DNA of 64,000 bases, taken from NCBI RefSeq assembly GCF_021440515.1, contig NZ_JAKCMV010000043.1, positions 1-64,000 on the forward strand, given 5' to 3'. Origin of the DNA: Enterobacter asburiae. Its GTDB lineage: Bacteria > Pseudomonadota > Gammaproteobacteria > Enterobacterales > Enterobacteriaceae. Below are positions 35,200 through 44,120 of the stretch, piece after piece. The translations under genes were made by a program, and so were the position numbers. Every line of letters starts with the position of its first letter. The first letter of the stretch is position 1. Below the pieces are notes generated by a model, which was given only the letters and a program-made list of their open reading frames with translations, did not search any database and was not told the DNA's origin.

Positions 35200-36377
35200 A
35201 CGCTGTAGCTATTCTTGACGCTCATCCCGCGCAAAATCATCAGCCACGCCACCACAATGGCCGCCATCATGATGGCAAACAGCGACCAGTGCGGCAGGTG
35301 GGTCAGGATAATCCCGGTGATCATCGGGTTTGCGGCGGCACCCAGCCAGCCCAGCGCCTGCGCGGAGAAATAGCTCGCTTTCATCCCCGGCGGGGCGATG
35401 TTATCGATCAGCATGTACTCACCCGGCGCGTAAATAATCTCCCCGAGGGTAAAGATCGCGGCGGCGATCCCCCAGTAGACCAGGTTCTCACCGGACACCA
35501 TAAATCCGCCTAAGCCAATAATGAAAAACAGGGTTGCCGCCGTCATCAGCGGGCGAATGTTGGTGGCTGAGATCTTGCGTCCGAGGACGTATTGCAGCGT
35601 CACCACCACGGCGGCGTTGACCGGAAGCACCACGGCGACCACCTTCTGCGCGAAATCGCTGTCGGCGTTTGCGGCCAGCACGTACTGGGAAATACAGGTG
35701 GCAAACGATCCCCCAACGTAGGAGGCGAGCAGGCCCGACAGCGTATACCAGAACAGCGCCCGGTCTTTCAGCAGGATCGACGGTTGCCACGGAGCCGCTT
35801 GCTCTGCGCTATCAGCGGCAACGCTTTTTTGTACATAAAACTGGATAAACACCAGCGGCAGCGCGGCGCAGACGGCCGCCAGCCAGAACGGCAGTTGCAG
35901 GCTGTACATCACCAGCCAGGTGCCGATCGGCGGGCCGACGGTCCAGCCGATATTCAGGAAGCTGTAGTTCAGCGAGAAGACGCGCGCCTTTTCGCTCGAC
36001 GTTAATACGTCAGAGAACCAGGCCTTCAGCACGGTGGAAAAGACGGAGTAGGCGCAGTTAATCAGCGAGAAGAACAGCACTACCAGGGTGACGTTATCCA
36101 CCAGCGGGATCGCCGCGAAGCCCAGAATAAAGGCCGCGATGGCGATCAGCATGTAGCGCTTTTTATCGAACTTGTCGGCGAGAATGCCAAATCCCAGGCT
36201 AAACACCACGCCAACGGTCAGCGCGATCGTCAGGGCATAACCGATATTCTCAACGCTCATGCTATAGACGCGCGTTAAATAGATGGTCATAAACGGCAGC
36301 GTGGCCCCGCGACCAATGGTTAATAACAATGACGATGCCAGCAGCGCCGCGGTTGAGCGCCTGGGAGAGGGTTTCAT
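35160..36377 (-). CDS. ydeE: MFS efflux transporter YdeE
   Basis: Major facilitator exporter with about twelve helices, 405 aa against 395 in E. coli, where it has been linked to dipeptide efflux. The N-terminal half is highly similar (STAALLASSLLLTIGRGATL, ILADKFDKKRYMLIAIAAF). The C-terminus differs: the last dozen or so residues (SGGATLTRPTKP) are read from a REP element, which explains the added length. The gene is divergent from eamA as in E. coli, with 192 bp between starts. Confidence 0.94.
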   Translation of the reverse strand: MKPSPRRSTAALLASSLLLTIGRGATLPFMTIYLTRVYSMSVENIGYALTIALTVGVVFSLGFGILADKFDKKRYMLIAIAAFILGFAAIPLVDNVTLVVLFFSLINCAYSVFSTVLKAWFSDVLTSSEKARVFSLNYSFLNIGWTVGPPIGTWLVMYSLQLPFWLAAVCAALPLVFIQFYVQKSVAADSAEQAAPWQPSILLKDRALFWYTLSGLLASYVGGSFATCISQYVLAANADSDFAQKVVAVVLPVNAAVVVTLQYVLGRKISATNIRPLMTAATLFFIIGLGGFMVSGENLVYWGIAAAIFTLGEIIYAPGEYMLIDNIAPPGMKASYFSAQALGWLGAAANPMITGIILTHLPHWSLFAIMMAAIVVAWLMILRGMSVKNSYSVSGGATLTRPTKP

Positions 36378-36569
36378 AATGGTATCCGACGAATGCTCAG
36401 TAATTTTTTGTCATGTCTTATCAGGATTATCACGCCATACGCGTCTTGTATAGCACCTGGTTTATCCGTAAGTGCTTCGCCTGACTGCCAAAATTAATGA
36501 TCTATTCGCGGCGCTATTATTTCTGTTACCTTGAAGTGTTTACAATTTTTTAATAATTAAGGGCAGGGT

Positions 36570-37469
36570 ATGACGCGTAAAGACGGACTGCTGGCGCTGC
36601 TGGTGGTCATAGTATGGGGACTGAATTTTGTGGTCATCAAAATGGGCCTGCACAATATGCCGCCGCTGATGCTGGCAGGTCTGCGTTTTATGCTGGTGGC
36701 CTTCCCGGCGCTGTTTTTTATCGCCCGTCCGAAGATCCCGTTTCGTCTGCTGCTGGGCTATGGCCTGACCATCAGCTTCGGCCAGTTCGCCTTTCTGTTT
36801 TGCGCGATTAAATTTGGCATGCCGGCCGGGCTGGCGTCGCTGGTATTGCAGGCCCAGGCCTTCTTTACCATTATTCTCGGCGCGTTTGTCTTTGGCGAAC
36901 GCTTGCAGGGCAAACAGCTGGCGGGAATTACGCTTGCGGTATTTGGCGTGCTGGTTCTGGTGGAGGCCAGCCTTAACGGGCAGCACGTGGCGCTGCTCGG
37001 CTTTATGCTGACCCTGGCGGCGGGGCTGAGCTGGGCCTGCGGCAACATCTTCAACAAGCTGATTATGCAGCACGAAGCCCGCCCTGCGGTGATGTCGCTG
37101 GTGGTCTGGAGCGCGCTGATCCCCATCGTGCCGTTTATGGTGGCCTCGCTGATATTCGACGGCCCGGCGCTGATGGTGCAAAGCCTGGTGAATATCGACC
37201 TGACAACTATTCTGTCGCTGGTTTACCTGGCGTTTGTCGCCACGATTGTGGGCTACGGGATCTGGGGCTCGCTGCTCGGGCGCTACGAAACCTGGCGCGT
37301 GGCGCCGCTCTCGCTGCTGGTTCCGGTGGTCGGGATTGCCAGTGCGGCGCTGCTGCTGGGGGAAACCTTAAGCGTGTTGCAGATGCTGGGCGCGGTGCTG
37401 ATCATGGCCGGGCTGTATATCAACGTGTTTGGGTTACGCTTTCGCCGGACGGCGCAGGTGAGAAACTAA
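36570..37469 (+). CDS. eamA: O-acetylserine/cysteine exporter EamA
   Basis: Inner-membrane DMT exporter of 299 aa, about ten helices in two EamA halves; E. coli EamA (YdeD) exports O-acetylserine and cysteine. The opening LLALLVVIVWGLNFVVIKMGL and the second-half GYGIWGSLLGRYETWRVAPLSL are characteristic. AAGGGCAGGGT precedes the ATG. It is divergent from ydeE and convergent with marB, with a bidirectional terminator between, the E. coli arrangement. Confidence 0.94.
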   Translation: MTRKDGLLALLVVIVWGLNFVVIKMGLHNMPPLMLAGLRFMLVAFPALFFIARPKIPFRLLLGYGLTISFGQFAFLFCAIKFGMPAGLASLVLQAQAFFTIILGAFVFGERLQGKQLAGITLAVFGVLVLVEASLNGQHVALLGFMLTLAAGLSWACGNIFNKLIMQHEARPAVMSLVVWSALIPIVPFMVASLIFDGPALMVQSLVNIDLTTILSLVYLAFVATIVGYGIWGSLLGRYETWRVAPLSLLVPVVGIASAALLLGETLSVLQMLGAVLIMAGLYINVFGLRFRRTAQVRN

Positions 37470-37480
37470 AGCTAAAAAAA

Positions 37481-37498
37481 GCCCCGCATCCGCGGGGC
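37481..37498. terminator. Bidirectional terminator between eamA and marB
   Basis: GCCCCGC (37481-37487) pairs with GCGGGGC (37492-37498); A-rich sequence precedes and CAAAAAC follows, so it can work for both converging units. Confidence 0.85.
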
Positions 37499-37507
37499 AA
37501 AAACGAA

Positions 37508-37723
37508 TCACAGGTCGTGGTTGTAATACGGCACGCCTAATTCGTCGGATTTGTCGCTGCCAGCACCCATGTGGTTAAAATCAAAGGGGGTCTGGTTGTT
37601 TGCAGAGGGCAGGATCATCGCGTCGCGATTGTTCTGCTGCGCTGCAACGGGAGTTTGCTCCGCAAAAGTCTGGCCGGAGACCAGCACCAGTAAGGTGAGG
37701 GCGGCGGAGGCGATAAATTTCAT
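37508..37723 (-). CDS. marB: Multiple antibiotic resistance protein MarB
   Basis: Small exported protein, 71 aa (E. coli 72). The signal peptide is at about 1-21 (ALTLLVLVSGQTFA-EQ). The conserved C-terminal part FNHMGAGSDKSDELGVPYYN identifies it. In E. coli it lowers marRAB expression from the periplasm by an unknown route. It is the last gene of marRAB, 32 bp after marA, and is followed by a terminator. Confidence 0.95.
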   Translation of the reverse strand: MKFIASAALTLLVLVSGQTFAEQTPVAAQQNNRDAMILPSANNQTPFDFNHMGAGSDKSDELGVPYYNHDL

Positions 37724-37755
37724 GATTTCCTCGGTTACGTCTGTACAGGCGATGA

Positions 37756-38136
37756 TTAACTACAGTGTTTTAACGGATAAAGGTATCGGGATTCGCCAGG
37801 CATACTGGTAATGCGATACTTATGCGGCGGCACGTCGAAATAGTTTTTGAACGTGCGGGTAAGGGTCTGTTGCGATTCAAACCCGTAGCGCTCCGCCAGA
37901 TAAAGGATCGGTTCATTACTTTCTTTGAGCTTCTGGGCAATTTCCGTCAGCTTACGGCTGCGAATATATTGACCTAATGAATGACCGGTCTCTTTTTTGA
38001 ACATCCGTTGCAGGTGCCATTTTGAGTAACCTGAACGCTCAGACACCTTTTCAAGGGAGAGCGGCGATTCCAGGTTATCTTCGATCCAGTCCAAAATGCT
38101 ATGAATGGTGATAGCGTCAGTATTGCGTCTGGACAT
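37756..38136 (-). CDS. marA: AraC/XylS-family activator MarA
   Basis: Monomeric activator of 126 aa with two helix-turn-helix motifs ([20 protein letters not shown] and [20 protein letters not shown]), nearly identical to E. coli MarA. It turns on acrAB, micF and its own operon by binding marboxes. Of two possible ATGs (38142 and 38136) I chose 38136: AGAGG lies 7 nt before it but only one base before the other. It sits 18 bp after marR. Confidence 0.97.
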   Translation of the reverse strand: MSRRNTDAITIHSILDWIEDNLESPLSLEKVSERSGYSKWHLQRMFKKETGHSLGQYIRSRKLTEIAQKLKESNEPILYLAERYGFESQQTLTRTFKNYFDVPPHKYRITSMPGESRYLYPLKHCS

Positions 38137-38154
38137 CGTCATACCTCTTTCTGT

Positions 38155-38589
38155 TTACGGCAGTATTTTCTTAAGCAAAAGCTCAAGCGTTGCCACTTCA
38201 TCTGCCGTTAAGTTTTTTGTTAGTTCCTGGTGCAGTGTTTGTCCTACTAATTGGTGACATTGCTCGCACATCGCCGCGCCGTCGCTGGTGAGTTGCACCA
38301 GTACGCCGCGTTTGTCGTTAGGGTTTGGACTTCTTTCAATCCAACCTTTGCAGACGAGGCGATCCAACATGCGCGTCAGGGCGCCGAGATCGACAGAAAG
38401 GACCTTTTTCAGCTCAACGGGGGTGATACACACTTCGCAGCGAATGGAACACAGCACTTTGAACTGTGTTGCGGTGATATCAAGCGGAGACAGGTAGTCG
38501 TTAAGCAGCCGGTCTTTTTTCTGGTTAACCATATGAATAAGACGACCCAGTGGGATGATGTCGTTAAAGAGATCACTGGTGTTTTTCAC
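38155..38589 (-). CDS. marR: MarR-family repressor of the mar operon
   Basis: Winged-helix dimeric repressor, 144 aa, that blocks marRAB and is released by salicylate and other aromatic or oxidising signals. It matches E. coli MarR closely (TSDLFNDIIPLGRLIHMVN, LKKVLSVDLGALTRMLDRL, NPNDKRGVLVQLT), including the copper-sensitive Cys in CEQCHQLV. The start is a GTG at 38587-38589, as in E. coli, with AGGG upstream; the frame is open further but without a ribosome site and over the operator. Confidence 0.96.
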   Translation of the reverse strand: MKNTSDLFNDIIPLGRLIHMVNQKKDRLLNDYLSPLDITATQFKVLCSIRCEVCITPVELKKVLSVDLGALTRMLDRLVCKGWIERSPNPNDKRGVLVQLTSDGAAMCEQCHQLVGQTLHQELTKNLTADEVATLELLLKKILP

Positions 38590-38592
38590 AAT

Positions 38593-38688
38593 GGTTGCCC
38601 TGGCAAGTAGTTTAGTCACGGCAGATATTATTGCTCAGGCAAGTATAAGTCAACTGAATGACTCAGCCGATGCCACGAATTGCTAAAA
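38593..38688 (-). promoter_or_regulatory. mar operator-promoter: MarR sites, promoter and marbox
   Basis: Reading leftwards: the marbox TTTAGCAATTCGTGGCATC (about 38670-38688), -35 TTGACT (38648-38653), a 17-bp spacer, and -10 TAATAT (38625-38630). MarR site I (TACTTGCCTGAGCAA, about 38631-38646) overlaps the promoter. Site II (CTACTTGCCAGGGCAACC, 38593-38610) covers the marR ribosome site. All parts match the E. coli marO layout. Confidence 0.9.
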
Positions 38689-38845
38689 CGTTTCATGAAC
38701 TTTTTTTTGCAGCTTTCAAATCAGAAACATAACGAACCGTTATCGTACCCGGGTGAAAATAATGGTTACGTTGTGTACGTGGCTGAACGGGGCGGTTTGC
38801 CCCTATAATTGCGGTGTTGAATATGGATAAGGACAACGAGGCACT

Positions 38846-39511
38846 ATGTTGGATTTGATTAAAGCCATTAGTCTGGGTCTGGTGGTGCTGCTGCCGCTGG
38901 CAAACCCGCTAACCACGGTGGCGCTGTTTTTAGGGCTGGCAGGGAACATGAACAGCCAGGAGCGCAATCAGCAGTCGATGATGGCCTCCGTCTATGTTTT
39001 TGCCATCATGATGGTGGCCTATTACGCCGGACAGGTGGTGATGAACACCTTCGGGATTTCGATTCCGGGCCTGCGTATCGCGGGCGGGCTGATCGTGGCG
39101 TTTATCGGTTTCCGGATGCTATTCCCGGCGCAAAAGGCGCATGAATCGCCGGAGGCCAAAAGCAAGTCCGAAGAACTGGAAACAGAGCCCTCCGCCAATA
39201 TCGCCTTTGTGCCTTTAGCCATGCCGAGCACGGCGGGGCCGGGGACCATTGCGATGATCATCAGTTCCGCCTCCACGGTGCGCGACGGCTCGACCTTCCC
39301 GGACTGGGTGATTACGGTGGCGCCGCCGATTATCTTTGCGCTCATCGCGCTGATCGTCTGGGGTTCGCTGCGCAGTTCTGGCGCGATTATGCGCTGGGTG
39401 GGCAAGGGCGGTATCGAAGCGATCTCCCGCCTGATGGGGTTCTTACTGGTCTGTATGGGCGTGCAGTTTATTATTAACGGCGTGCTGGAAATTATTAAGA
39501 CCTACCATTGA
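38846..39511 (+). CDS. marC: MarC-family inner-membrane protein
   Basis: Inner-membrane protein of 221 aa with about six helices in the UPF0056/MarC family. The opening [20 protein letters not shown] and [18 protein letters not shown] in the middle are characteristic. Despite the name it is not needed for antibiotic resistance in E. coli, and its substrate is unknown. It is divergent from marRAB across the mar operator. Two inverted REP units follow. Confidence 0.95.
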   Translation: MLDLIKAISLGLVVLLPLANPLTTVALFLGLAGNMNSQERNQQSMMASVYVFAIMMVAYYAGQVVMNTFGISIPGLRIAGGLIVAFIGFRMLFPAQKAHESPEAKSKSEELETEPSANIAFVPLAMPSTAGPGTIAMIISSASTVRDGSTFPDWVITVAPPIIFALIALIVWGSLRSSGAIMRWVGKGGIEAISRLMGFLLVCMGVQFIINGVLEIIKTYH

Positions 39512-39518
39512 GTGTGTT

Positions 39519-39586
39519 GCCGGGTGGCGCTGCGCTTACCCGGCCTACAAAACCCGTAGGCCCGTGCAAGCGTAGCGCCGCCGGGC
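39519..39586. repeat. Inverted pair of REP elements (BIME)
   Basis: GCCGGGTGGCGCTGCGCTTA... at 39519-39548 and its inverted relative at 39556-39586 lie between convergent marC and sotB, separated by 7 bp. Confidence 0.9.
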
Positions 39587-39604
39587 ACATCCCGCACAAC
39601 AGGG

Positions 39605-40801
39605 TCACCCGTGCTGACTCTGCTCCTCCATCGCTACCGGCCACTTGCGGAAAATCAGCACCGACCAGATAAAGGCCGCCAGCGCCGGGATCGCCCCGAT
39701 ATAGCCAATCGACGACATAGAAACGTGCAGGCTGATCTGATTCCCCACCAGCGCACCCGCGCCAATCCCGATGTTGAATATCCCCGAGAACAGCGCCATT
39801 GCCACGTCGGTGGCGTCCGGGGCCAGCGCCAGGACCTTCACCTGCATTCCCAGACCGATAATCATGATCGCCACGCCCCAGAAGATGCTCAGCACCGCCA
39901 GGTGCATTTCGCTCCCGGCCGCGGGCATCAGCAGCAGTAAACAGGCCACCAGCACGCCGATGGCGCTACTGACCAGCAGCGAGGCGTGCTGATTGCCGAG
40001 CTTGCCAAACAGCACGCTGCCGATAATGCCCGCACCGCCCAGCACCAGCAGCAGAACGGTGGCGAAGTTGGCGCTAAACCCGGCGACCGTCTGGACGAAA
40101 GGTTCGATATAGCTGTAGGCCGTGTAGTGCGCGGTCACCACCACCACGGTAAGCAGATAAATACTCATCAGCGCCGGACGGCGGAACAGCAGCGGCAGGC
40201 TTTTAAGCGATCCGGAGTGCTCGCTCGGCAGCTTCGGCAGCAGCTTCACCAGGCACACCAGCGTAATCAGCGCCCCGGCGCCAATGGAGAAGAAGGTGGT
40301 GCGCCAGCCAAAATACTGACCCACCACGCGGCCAATCGGCAGGCCCAGCACCATCGCCAGCGCCGTGCCGGTGGCAATCAGGCTCAAAGCCTGGGCACGT
40401 TTCCCCGCCGGTGCCAGACGAATGGCTAACGAGGCGGTAATCGACCAGAACACCGCGTGGGCAAAAGCAATGCCGATACGGCTAATCACCAGCACCGTAA
40501 AGTTCCAGGCCATAAACGACAGCACGTGGCTGGCGATAAACAGCACGAACAGCCCGATCAGCAGCTTGCGGCGCTCCATCTGGCTGGTCAGCAGCATAAA
40601 GGGCAGGGACATCAGTCCCACCACCCAGGCGTAGATGGTGAGCATGATGCCTACCTGCGCCGTTTCCATATGGAAACTGTCGGCGATGTCAGACAGCAGC
40701 CCGACGGGGACAAATTCAGTGGTATTAAAGATAAACGCGGCAATGGCCAGCGTGACCACCCGTAGCCACGCGACCTTGCGGGAAACAGTGTTTGTTGTCA
40801 T
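39605..40801 (-). CDS. sotB: Sugar efflux transporter SotB
   Basis: Major facilitator exporter of 398 aa (E. coli SotB/YdeA, 396) with about twelve helices. E. coli SotB exports arabinose and IPTG. Identifying stretches are [18 protein letters not shown] near the N-terminus, [18 protein letters not shown] and [20 protein letters not shown]. It converges on marC as in E. coli. The 176-bp stretch to the right holds its promoter and that of the first PhzF gene. Confidence 0.94.
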   Translation of the reverse strand: MTTNTVSRKVAWLRVVTLAIAAFIFNTTEFVPVGLLSDIADSFHMETAQVGIMLTIYAWVVGLMSLPFMLLTSQMERRKLLIGLFVLFIASHVLSFMAWNFTVLVISRIGIAFAHAVFWSITASLAIRLAPAGKRAQALSLIATGTALAMVLGLPIGRVVGQYFGWRTTFFSIGAGALITLVCLVKLLPKLPSEHSGSLKSLPLLFRRPALMSIYLLTVVVVTAHYTAYSYIEPFVQTVAGFSANFATVLLLVLGGAGIIGSVLFGKLGNQHASLLVSSAIGVLVACLLLLMPAAGSEMHLAVLSIFWGVAIMIIGLGMQVKVLALAPDATDVAMALFSGIFNIGIGAGALVGNQISLHVSMSSIGYIGAIPALAAFIWSVLIFRKWPVAMEEQSQHG

Positions 40802-40977
40802 AGGAACGTCAGGGATTCGTTGCTTGAAAGATGAGAAGGCGATCTTAAAGCGTTAAACGGCTAAAACTCAATCATTATGTGATGCAGATCTCATTATTTA
40901 CCTTATGCCAGCGGTAGCGGTGAGCCATTTTTTCCTTGAATATAAAGGACAACAAAAAATTAACAGGCGACAGGACA

Positions 40978-41766
40978 ATGCAGGAGATTGATTTTTATCT
41001 GGTTGATGCGTTCAGCGACACCTCGTTTGGCGGTAACCCGGCGGCGGTCTGCCCGCTTAAAGCGTGGCTGCCGGACGAGACGCTGCTCAAGATGGCGCAG
41101 CAGCATAACCAGTCGGAAACCGCGTTCTTTGTCTGCCACAAGGGCGGCATCGAGCTGCGCTGGTTTACCACGCTGACGGAGGTCAATCTGTGCGGTCACG
41201 CCACGCTTGCCACGGCATACGTTCTGTTTAACGAGCTGGGCTACCCGGACTCGCGCATCCATTTTGAAACCGCCTCCGGCACGTTAACGGTTACACGCGA
41301 GGGGGAGTGGATGACGCTCGACTTCCCGGCCTGCCCAACCGAGGAACAGACCCCGCCGCCGGAGATGCTCGCGGCGCTGGGCGTTAATGAGTATGTCGAC
41401 GCCCGTAAAGGCCGTGCCTGGGTGGTGGTGCTGGACAATCAGCAGCAGGTTGAAGCCATAAGCCCCACTATCTCGGCGATGACGCCGGGCGAGCATAAAG
41501 TCGCAGTAACCGCGCGGGGCGACAACGGTTACGATTTCGTCAGCCGCTTCTTCTCGCCGGGCGTGGCCGTCTGGGAAGATCCGGTGACCGGGTCTTCGCA
41601 CACCATGCTGATCCCGTACTGGAGCGAAAAGCTGAATAAAACCGCGCTCTTTGCCCGCCAGGTTTCCGCACGCGGCGGCGACGTACGCTGCGAAGTCAAA
41701 GGCAATCGCGTGCTGATGAGCGGCAAGGCGTCGCTCTATCTAAAAGGAAGCGTATTTCTGCGCTAA
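40978..41766 (+). CDS. PhzF-family isomerase, copy 1
   Basis: Cytosolic protein of 262 aa with the diaminopimelate-epimerase-like fold of PhzF (E. coli homologue YddE). The proposed catalytic acid Glu47 lies in NQSETAFFV. GGNPAAVCPL, LCGHATLATAYV and DPVTGSSHTMLIPYW are the usual conserved patches. The ATG at 40978 follows CAGGAC; an in-frame TTG 14 codons upstream is less likely. Substrates of most PhzF proteins outside phenazine clusters are unknown, and no phenazine genes are nearby. A close paralogue follows after 27 bp, so the two are probably one transcript produced by tandem duplication. Confidence 0.9.
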   Translation: MQEIDFYLVDAFSDTSFGGNPAAVCPLKAWLPDETLLKMAQQHNQSETAFFVCHKGGIELRWFTTLTEVNLCGHATLATAYVLFNELGYPDSRIHFETASGTLTVTREGEWMTLDFPACPTEEQTPPPEMLAALGVNEYVDARKGRAWVVVLDNQQQVEAISPTISAMTPGEHKVAVTARGDNGYDFVSRFFSPGVAVWEDPVTGSSHTMLIPYWSEKLNKTALFARQVSARGGDVRCEVKGNRVLMSGKASLYLKGSVFLR

Positions 41767-41793
41767 GGCGTTTTAACAACAGGGGAAGAGATA

Positions 41794-42585
41794 ATGCAGG
41801 AAATTGATTTTTATCTGGTCGATGCCTTCAGCGATAAAAACTTCGGCGGTAACGCGGCGGCGGTCTGTCCGCTCGAAGAGTGGCTGCCGGACGACACGCT
41901 GCTCAAAATGGCGCAGCAGCACAACCAGTCAGAAACCGCGTTCTTCGTGCGCACGGACGAGGGCTTTGAGCTGCGCTGGTTCACCACGCTCTATGAGATC
42001 AACCTGTGCGGACACGCGACCCTCGCGGCGGCGCACGTTATCTTTGAATATCTCGACTATCCGCACACGGAAATTGTCTTCTCAACGCGCTTTGTCGGCG
42101 ATCTGACGGTCAAGCGCAGCGGCGACTGGCTGACCTTAAACTTCCCGGCGTGGTCTACCGAGCCGGTAGATAATCCTCCTGAGCTGATGCTTAGCGCGCT
42201 GGGCATCACCCAGGCCAAAGAGGTGCGCGTCGGGCGCGACTACCTGGTGGTGCTGGAGAGCCAGCAGCAGGTGGAAGCCCTGAAACCGGAAACGTCGGCG
42301 ATGATCCCGCTGGAGAAAATGGTCTGCGTGACGGCGCCCGGCGAGCAGTATGATTTCGTCAGCCGCTTTTTCTGCCCGGGGGAAGGCGTGCCGGAGGATC
42401 CGGTGACCGGCTCCACCCACAGCATGTTAATCCCTTACTGGAGCGAAAAGCTCGGCAAAACGCAGCTCAGCGCCCGCCAGGTATCGTACCGCGGCGGCGA
42501 TCTGCGCTGCGAGCTGAAGGGCGATCGGGTGCTGATTGGCGGTCAGGCAACGCTTTACCTGAAAGGTAAAATTTACCTGCGCTGA
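41794..42585 (+). CDS. PhzF-family isomerase, copy 2
   Basis: Paralogue of the preceding gene, 263 aa. The first 50 residues are almost the same (MQEIDFYLVDAFSD, Glu47 in NQSETAFFV), and DPVTGSTHSMLIPYWSEKLG is kept; the centre has diverged more (RDYLVVLESQQQ against RAWVVVLDNQQQ). AGGGGAAGAG precedes the ATG. Divergence mainly outside the active-site patches suggests the two copies may act on different substrates or form a heterodimer; this is inference. A stem-loop without a T run follows. Confidence 0.9.
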   Translation: MQEIDFYLVDAFSDKNFGGNAAAVCPLEEWLPDDTLLKMAQQHNQSETAFFVRTDEGFELRWFTTLYEINLCGHATLAAAHVIFEYLDYPHTEIVFSTRFVGDLTVKRSGDWLTLNFPAWSTEPVDNPPELMLSALGITQAKEVRVGRDYLVVLESQQQVEALKPETSAMIPLEKMVCVTAPGEQYDFVSRFFCPGEGVPEDPVTGSTHSMLIPYWSEKLGKTQLSARQVSYRGGDLRCELKGDRVLIGGQATLYLKGKIYLR

Positions 42586-42596
42586 GAAGGGCAAAC

Positions 42597-42619
42597 GGTG
42601 GCGGGTCAAACCCGTCACC
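42597..42619 (+). terminator. Stem-loop after the PhzF pair
   Basis: GGTGGCGGGT (42597-42606) pairs with ACCCGTCACC (42610-42619) with one mismatch and a CAA loop, 12 bp after the second PhzF stop. There is no T run, so termination is uncertain. Confidence 0.45.
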
Positions 42620-42706
42620 GGGCTTTAGGGTTCTATAAGTTAATACTATGAACGCCCCGCGCGCGGCTGCGTTATAACCTTGAATTAAAAAGACAAGGAG
42701 CCCGCC

Positions 42707-43189
42707 ATGTATTCCATTTCCTCTGCATCTGCACGCCATCCCGATATCCTGAATCTGATTGCGGCGCTTGACCGCTACCAGAGCGAGCTTTACCCGGCCG
42801 AAAGTAACCATCTGCTCGATCTCAGCGAGCTGGCGCAGGAAACGCTGATCCTGATGATTATCCGCGATCCGCAGCTGAACGCGGTGGGGTGCGGCGCGGT
42901 GGTGCTTAACGGCGACGGAACGGGCGAAATGAAGCGGGTCTATATCGATCCGGCCCATCGCGGCCAGCATCTTGGCGAAAAGCTGCTGGCGGCGCTGGAA
43001 GATGAAGCCCTGAGCCAGAACTGCCATACCCTGCGCCTGGAAACGGGCATCAAACAGCACGCCGCCGTGCGTCTTTACGAACGCTGCGGCTACGAGACTC
43101 GCCCGGCCTTTGCCCCTTACGCGGAGGATCCGTTAAGCCTGTTTATGGAGAAGGCGCTGGTGGCTGACGTTCGTTTAGCAGCGCTATAA
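42707..43189 (+). CDS. GNAT-family N-acetyltransferase
   Basis: Single GNAT domain, 160 aa. The acetyl-CoA loop is [16 protein letters not shown] near residues 85-100, preceded by the strand [10 protein letters not shown]. The C-terminus has the usual [26 protein letters not shown] precedes the ATG. Substrate unknown. Its last 47 bp overlap the convergent ptrR gene, an unusually long overlap for this window. Confidence 0.85.
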   Translation: MYSISSASARHPDILNLIAALDRYQSELYPAESNHLLDLSELAQETLILMIIRDPQLNAVGCGAVVLNGDGTGEMKRVYIDPAHRGQHLGEKLLAALEDEALSQNCHTLRLETGIKQHAAVRLYERCGYETRPAFAPYAEDPLSLFMEKALVADVRLAAL

Positions 43190-44021
43190 AGGCCTCCAGC
43201 TGGCGGGTCATCGCCCCGCGCCGCCACACCAGCCAGGTGGTCAGCCAGCGCCAGTTTTCCGCCAGCGGCCAGGCGGCGACCTGGTGGTGTCCCGGCATAC
43301 TTTCCAGCATCGAGCGGGGCATCAGCGCAATGCCTGCCCCCGCGATAACGCAGGCCAGCATCCCGTGATAGGACTCCATCTCGTGAATACGCCCCGGCGT
43401 GGCGCGGTCGGCGTGAAACCAGCTTTCCAGATGGCGGCGGTACGAACAGTTGGCGCGAAAGGCGTACACGTCGCTGCCGCTGATCTCCGTCGCGCGGTTC
43501 ACCTCCGGGTGACCGGCGGCGGCAACCAGCATCATCTCTTCCCGGTAAACCGGCATCCCTTCCAGCTCCGGGTGCGATAGCGGCCCGTCGACAAAGGCGG
43601 CGCTGAGCGTACCTTCCAGCACGCCGTCGATTATCGTCCCGGACGGCCCGGTCGACAGGGCAAACTGAATGCGCGGGTAGCGCTGGTTAAACTGCGCCAG
43701 GCTTTCCGGAATGCGCACCGCGGCGGTACTCTCCAGCGCCCCCAGCGCAAACAGCCCCTGCGGCTCGTCACCGGCGACCACCATGCGCGCTTCGTCCACC
43801 AGCGCCAGGATCTGCCTGCTGTAGCGCAGGAAGTTATGCCCGGCGGGGGACAGGCGCAGCCGCTGGTTCTCGCGAATAAACAGCTCGACGCCCAGATCCG
43901 CCTCCAGCTGACGAATACGGGTGGTGAGATTCGACGGCACCCGATGCACCTTCTGCGCCGCCTGGGTGATGCTCCCGGTTTGGGCGACGGCGTTAAACAT
44001 TTCAAGCTGAGTTAAATCCAT
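43143..44021 (-). CDS. ptrR: LysR-family regulator PtrR (YneJ)
   Basis: LysR regulator of 292 aa, nearly the length of E. coli YneJ/PtrR. The helix-turn-helix is at about 1-60 ([33 protein letters not shown]), and the effector domain includes [33 protein letters not shown]. In E. coli it controls the neighbouring sad gene for putrescine use. It is divergent from sad with 99 bp between starts, as in E. coli. The start at 44021 follows the family N-terminus MDLTQLEMF. Confidence 0.93.
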   Translation of the reverse strand: MDLTQLEMFNAVAQTGSITQAAQKVHRVPSNLTTRIRQLEADLGVELFIRENQRLRLSPAGHNFLRYSRQILALVDEARMVVAGDEPQGLFALGALESTAAVRIPESLAQFNQRYPRIQFALSTGPSGTIIDGVLEGTLSAAFVDGPLSHPELEGMPVYREEMMLVAAAGHPEVNRATEISGSDVYAFRANCSYRRHLESWFHADRATPGRIHEMESYHGMLACVIAGAGIALMPRSMLESMPGHHQVAAWPLAENWRWLTTWLVWRRGAMTRQLEAFIALLNERQPPAPSP

Positions 44022-44120
44022 ACCATTCTCGATTCGTGAACAAGGTGGTCATTATTATTCATTTTTAAGAAATAGCAGAGTCGGTCACAATGAATCAACC
44101 GTTACCGCATGGAGAACATC

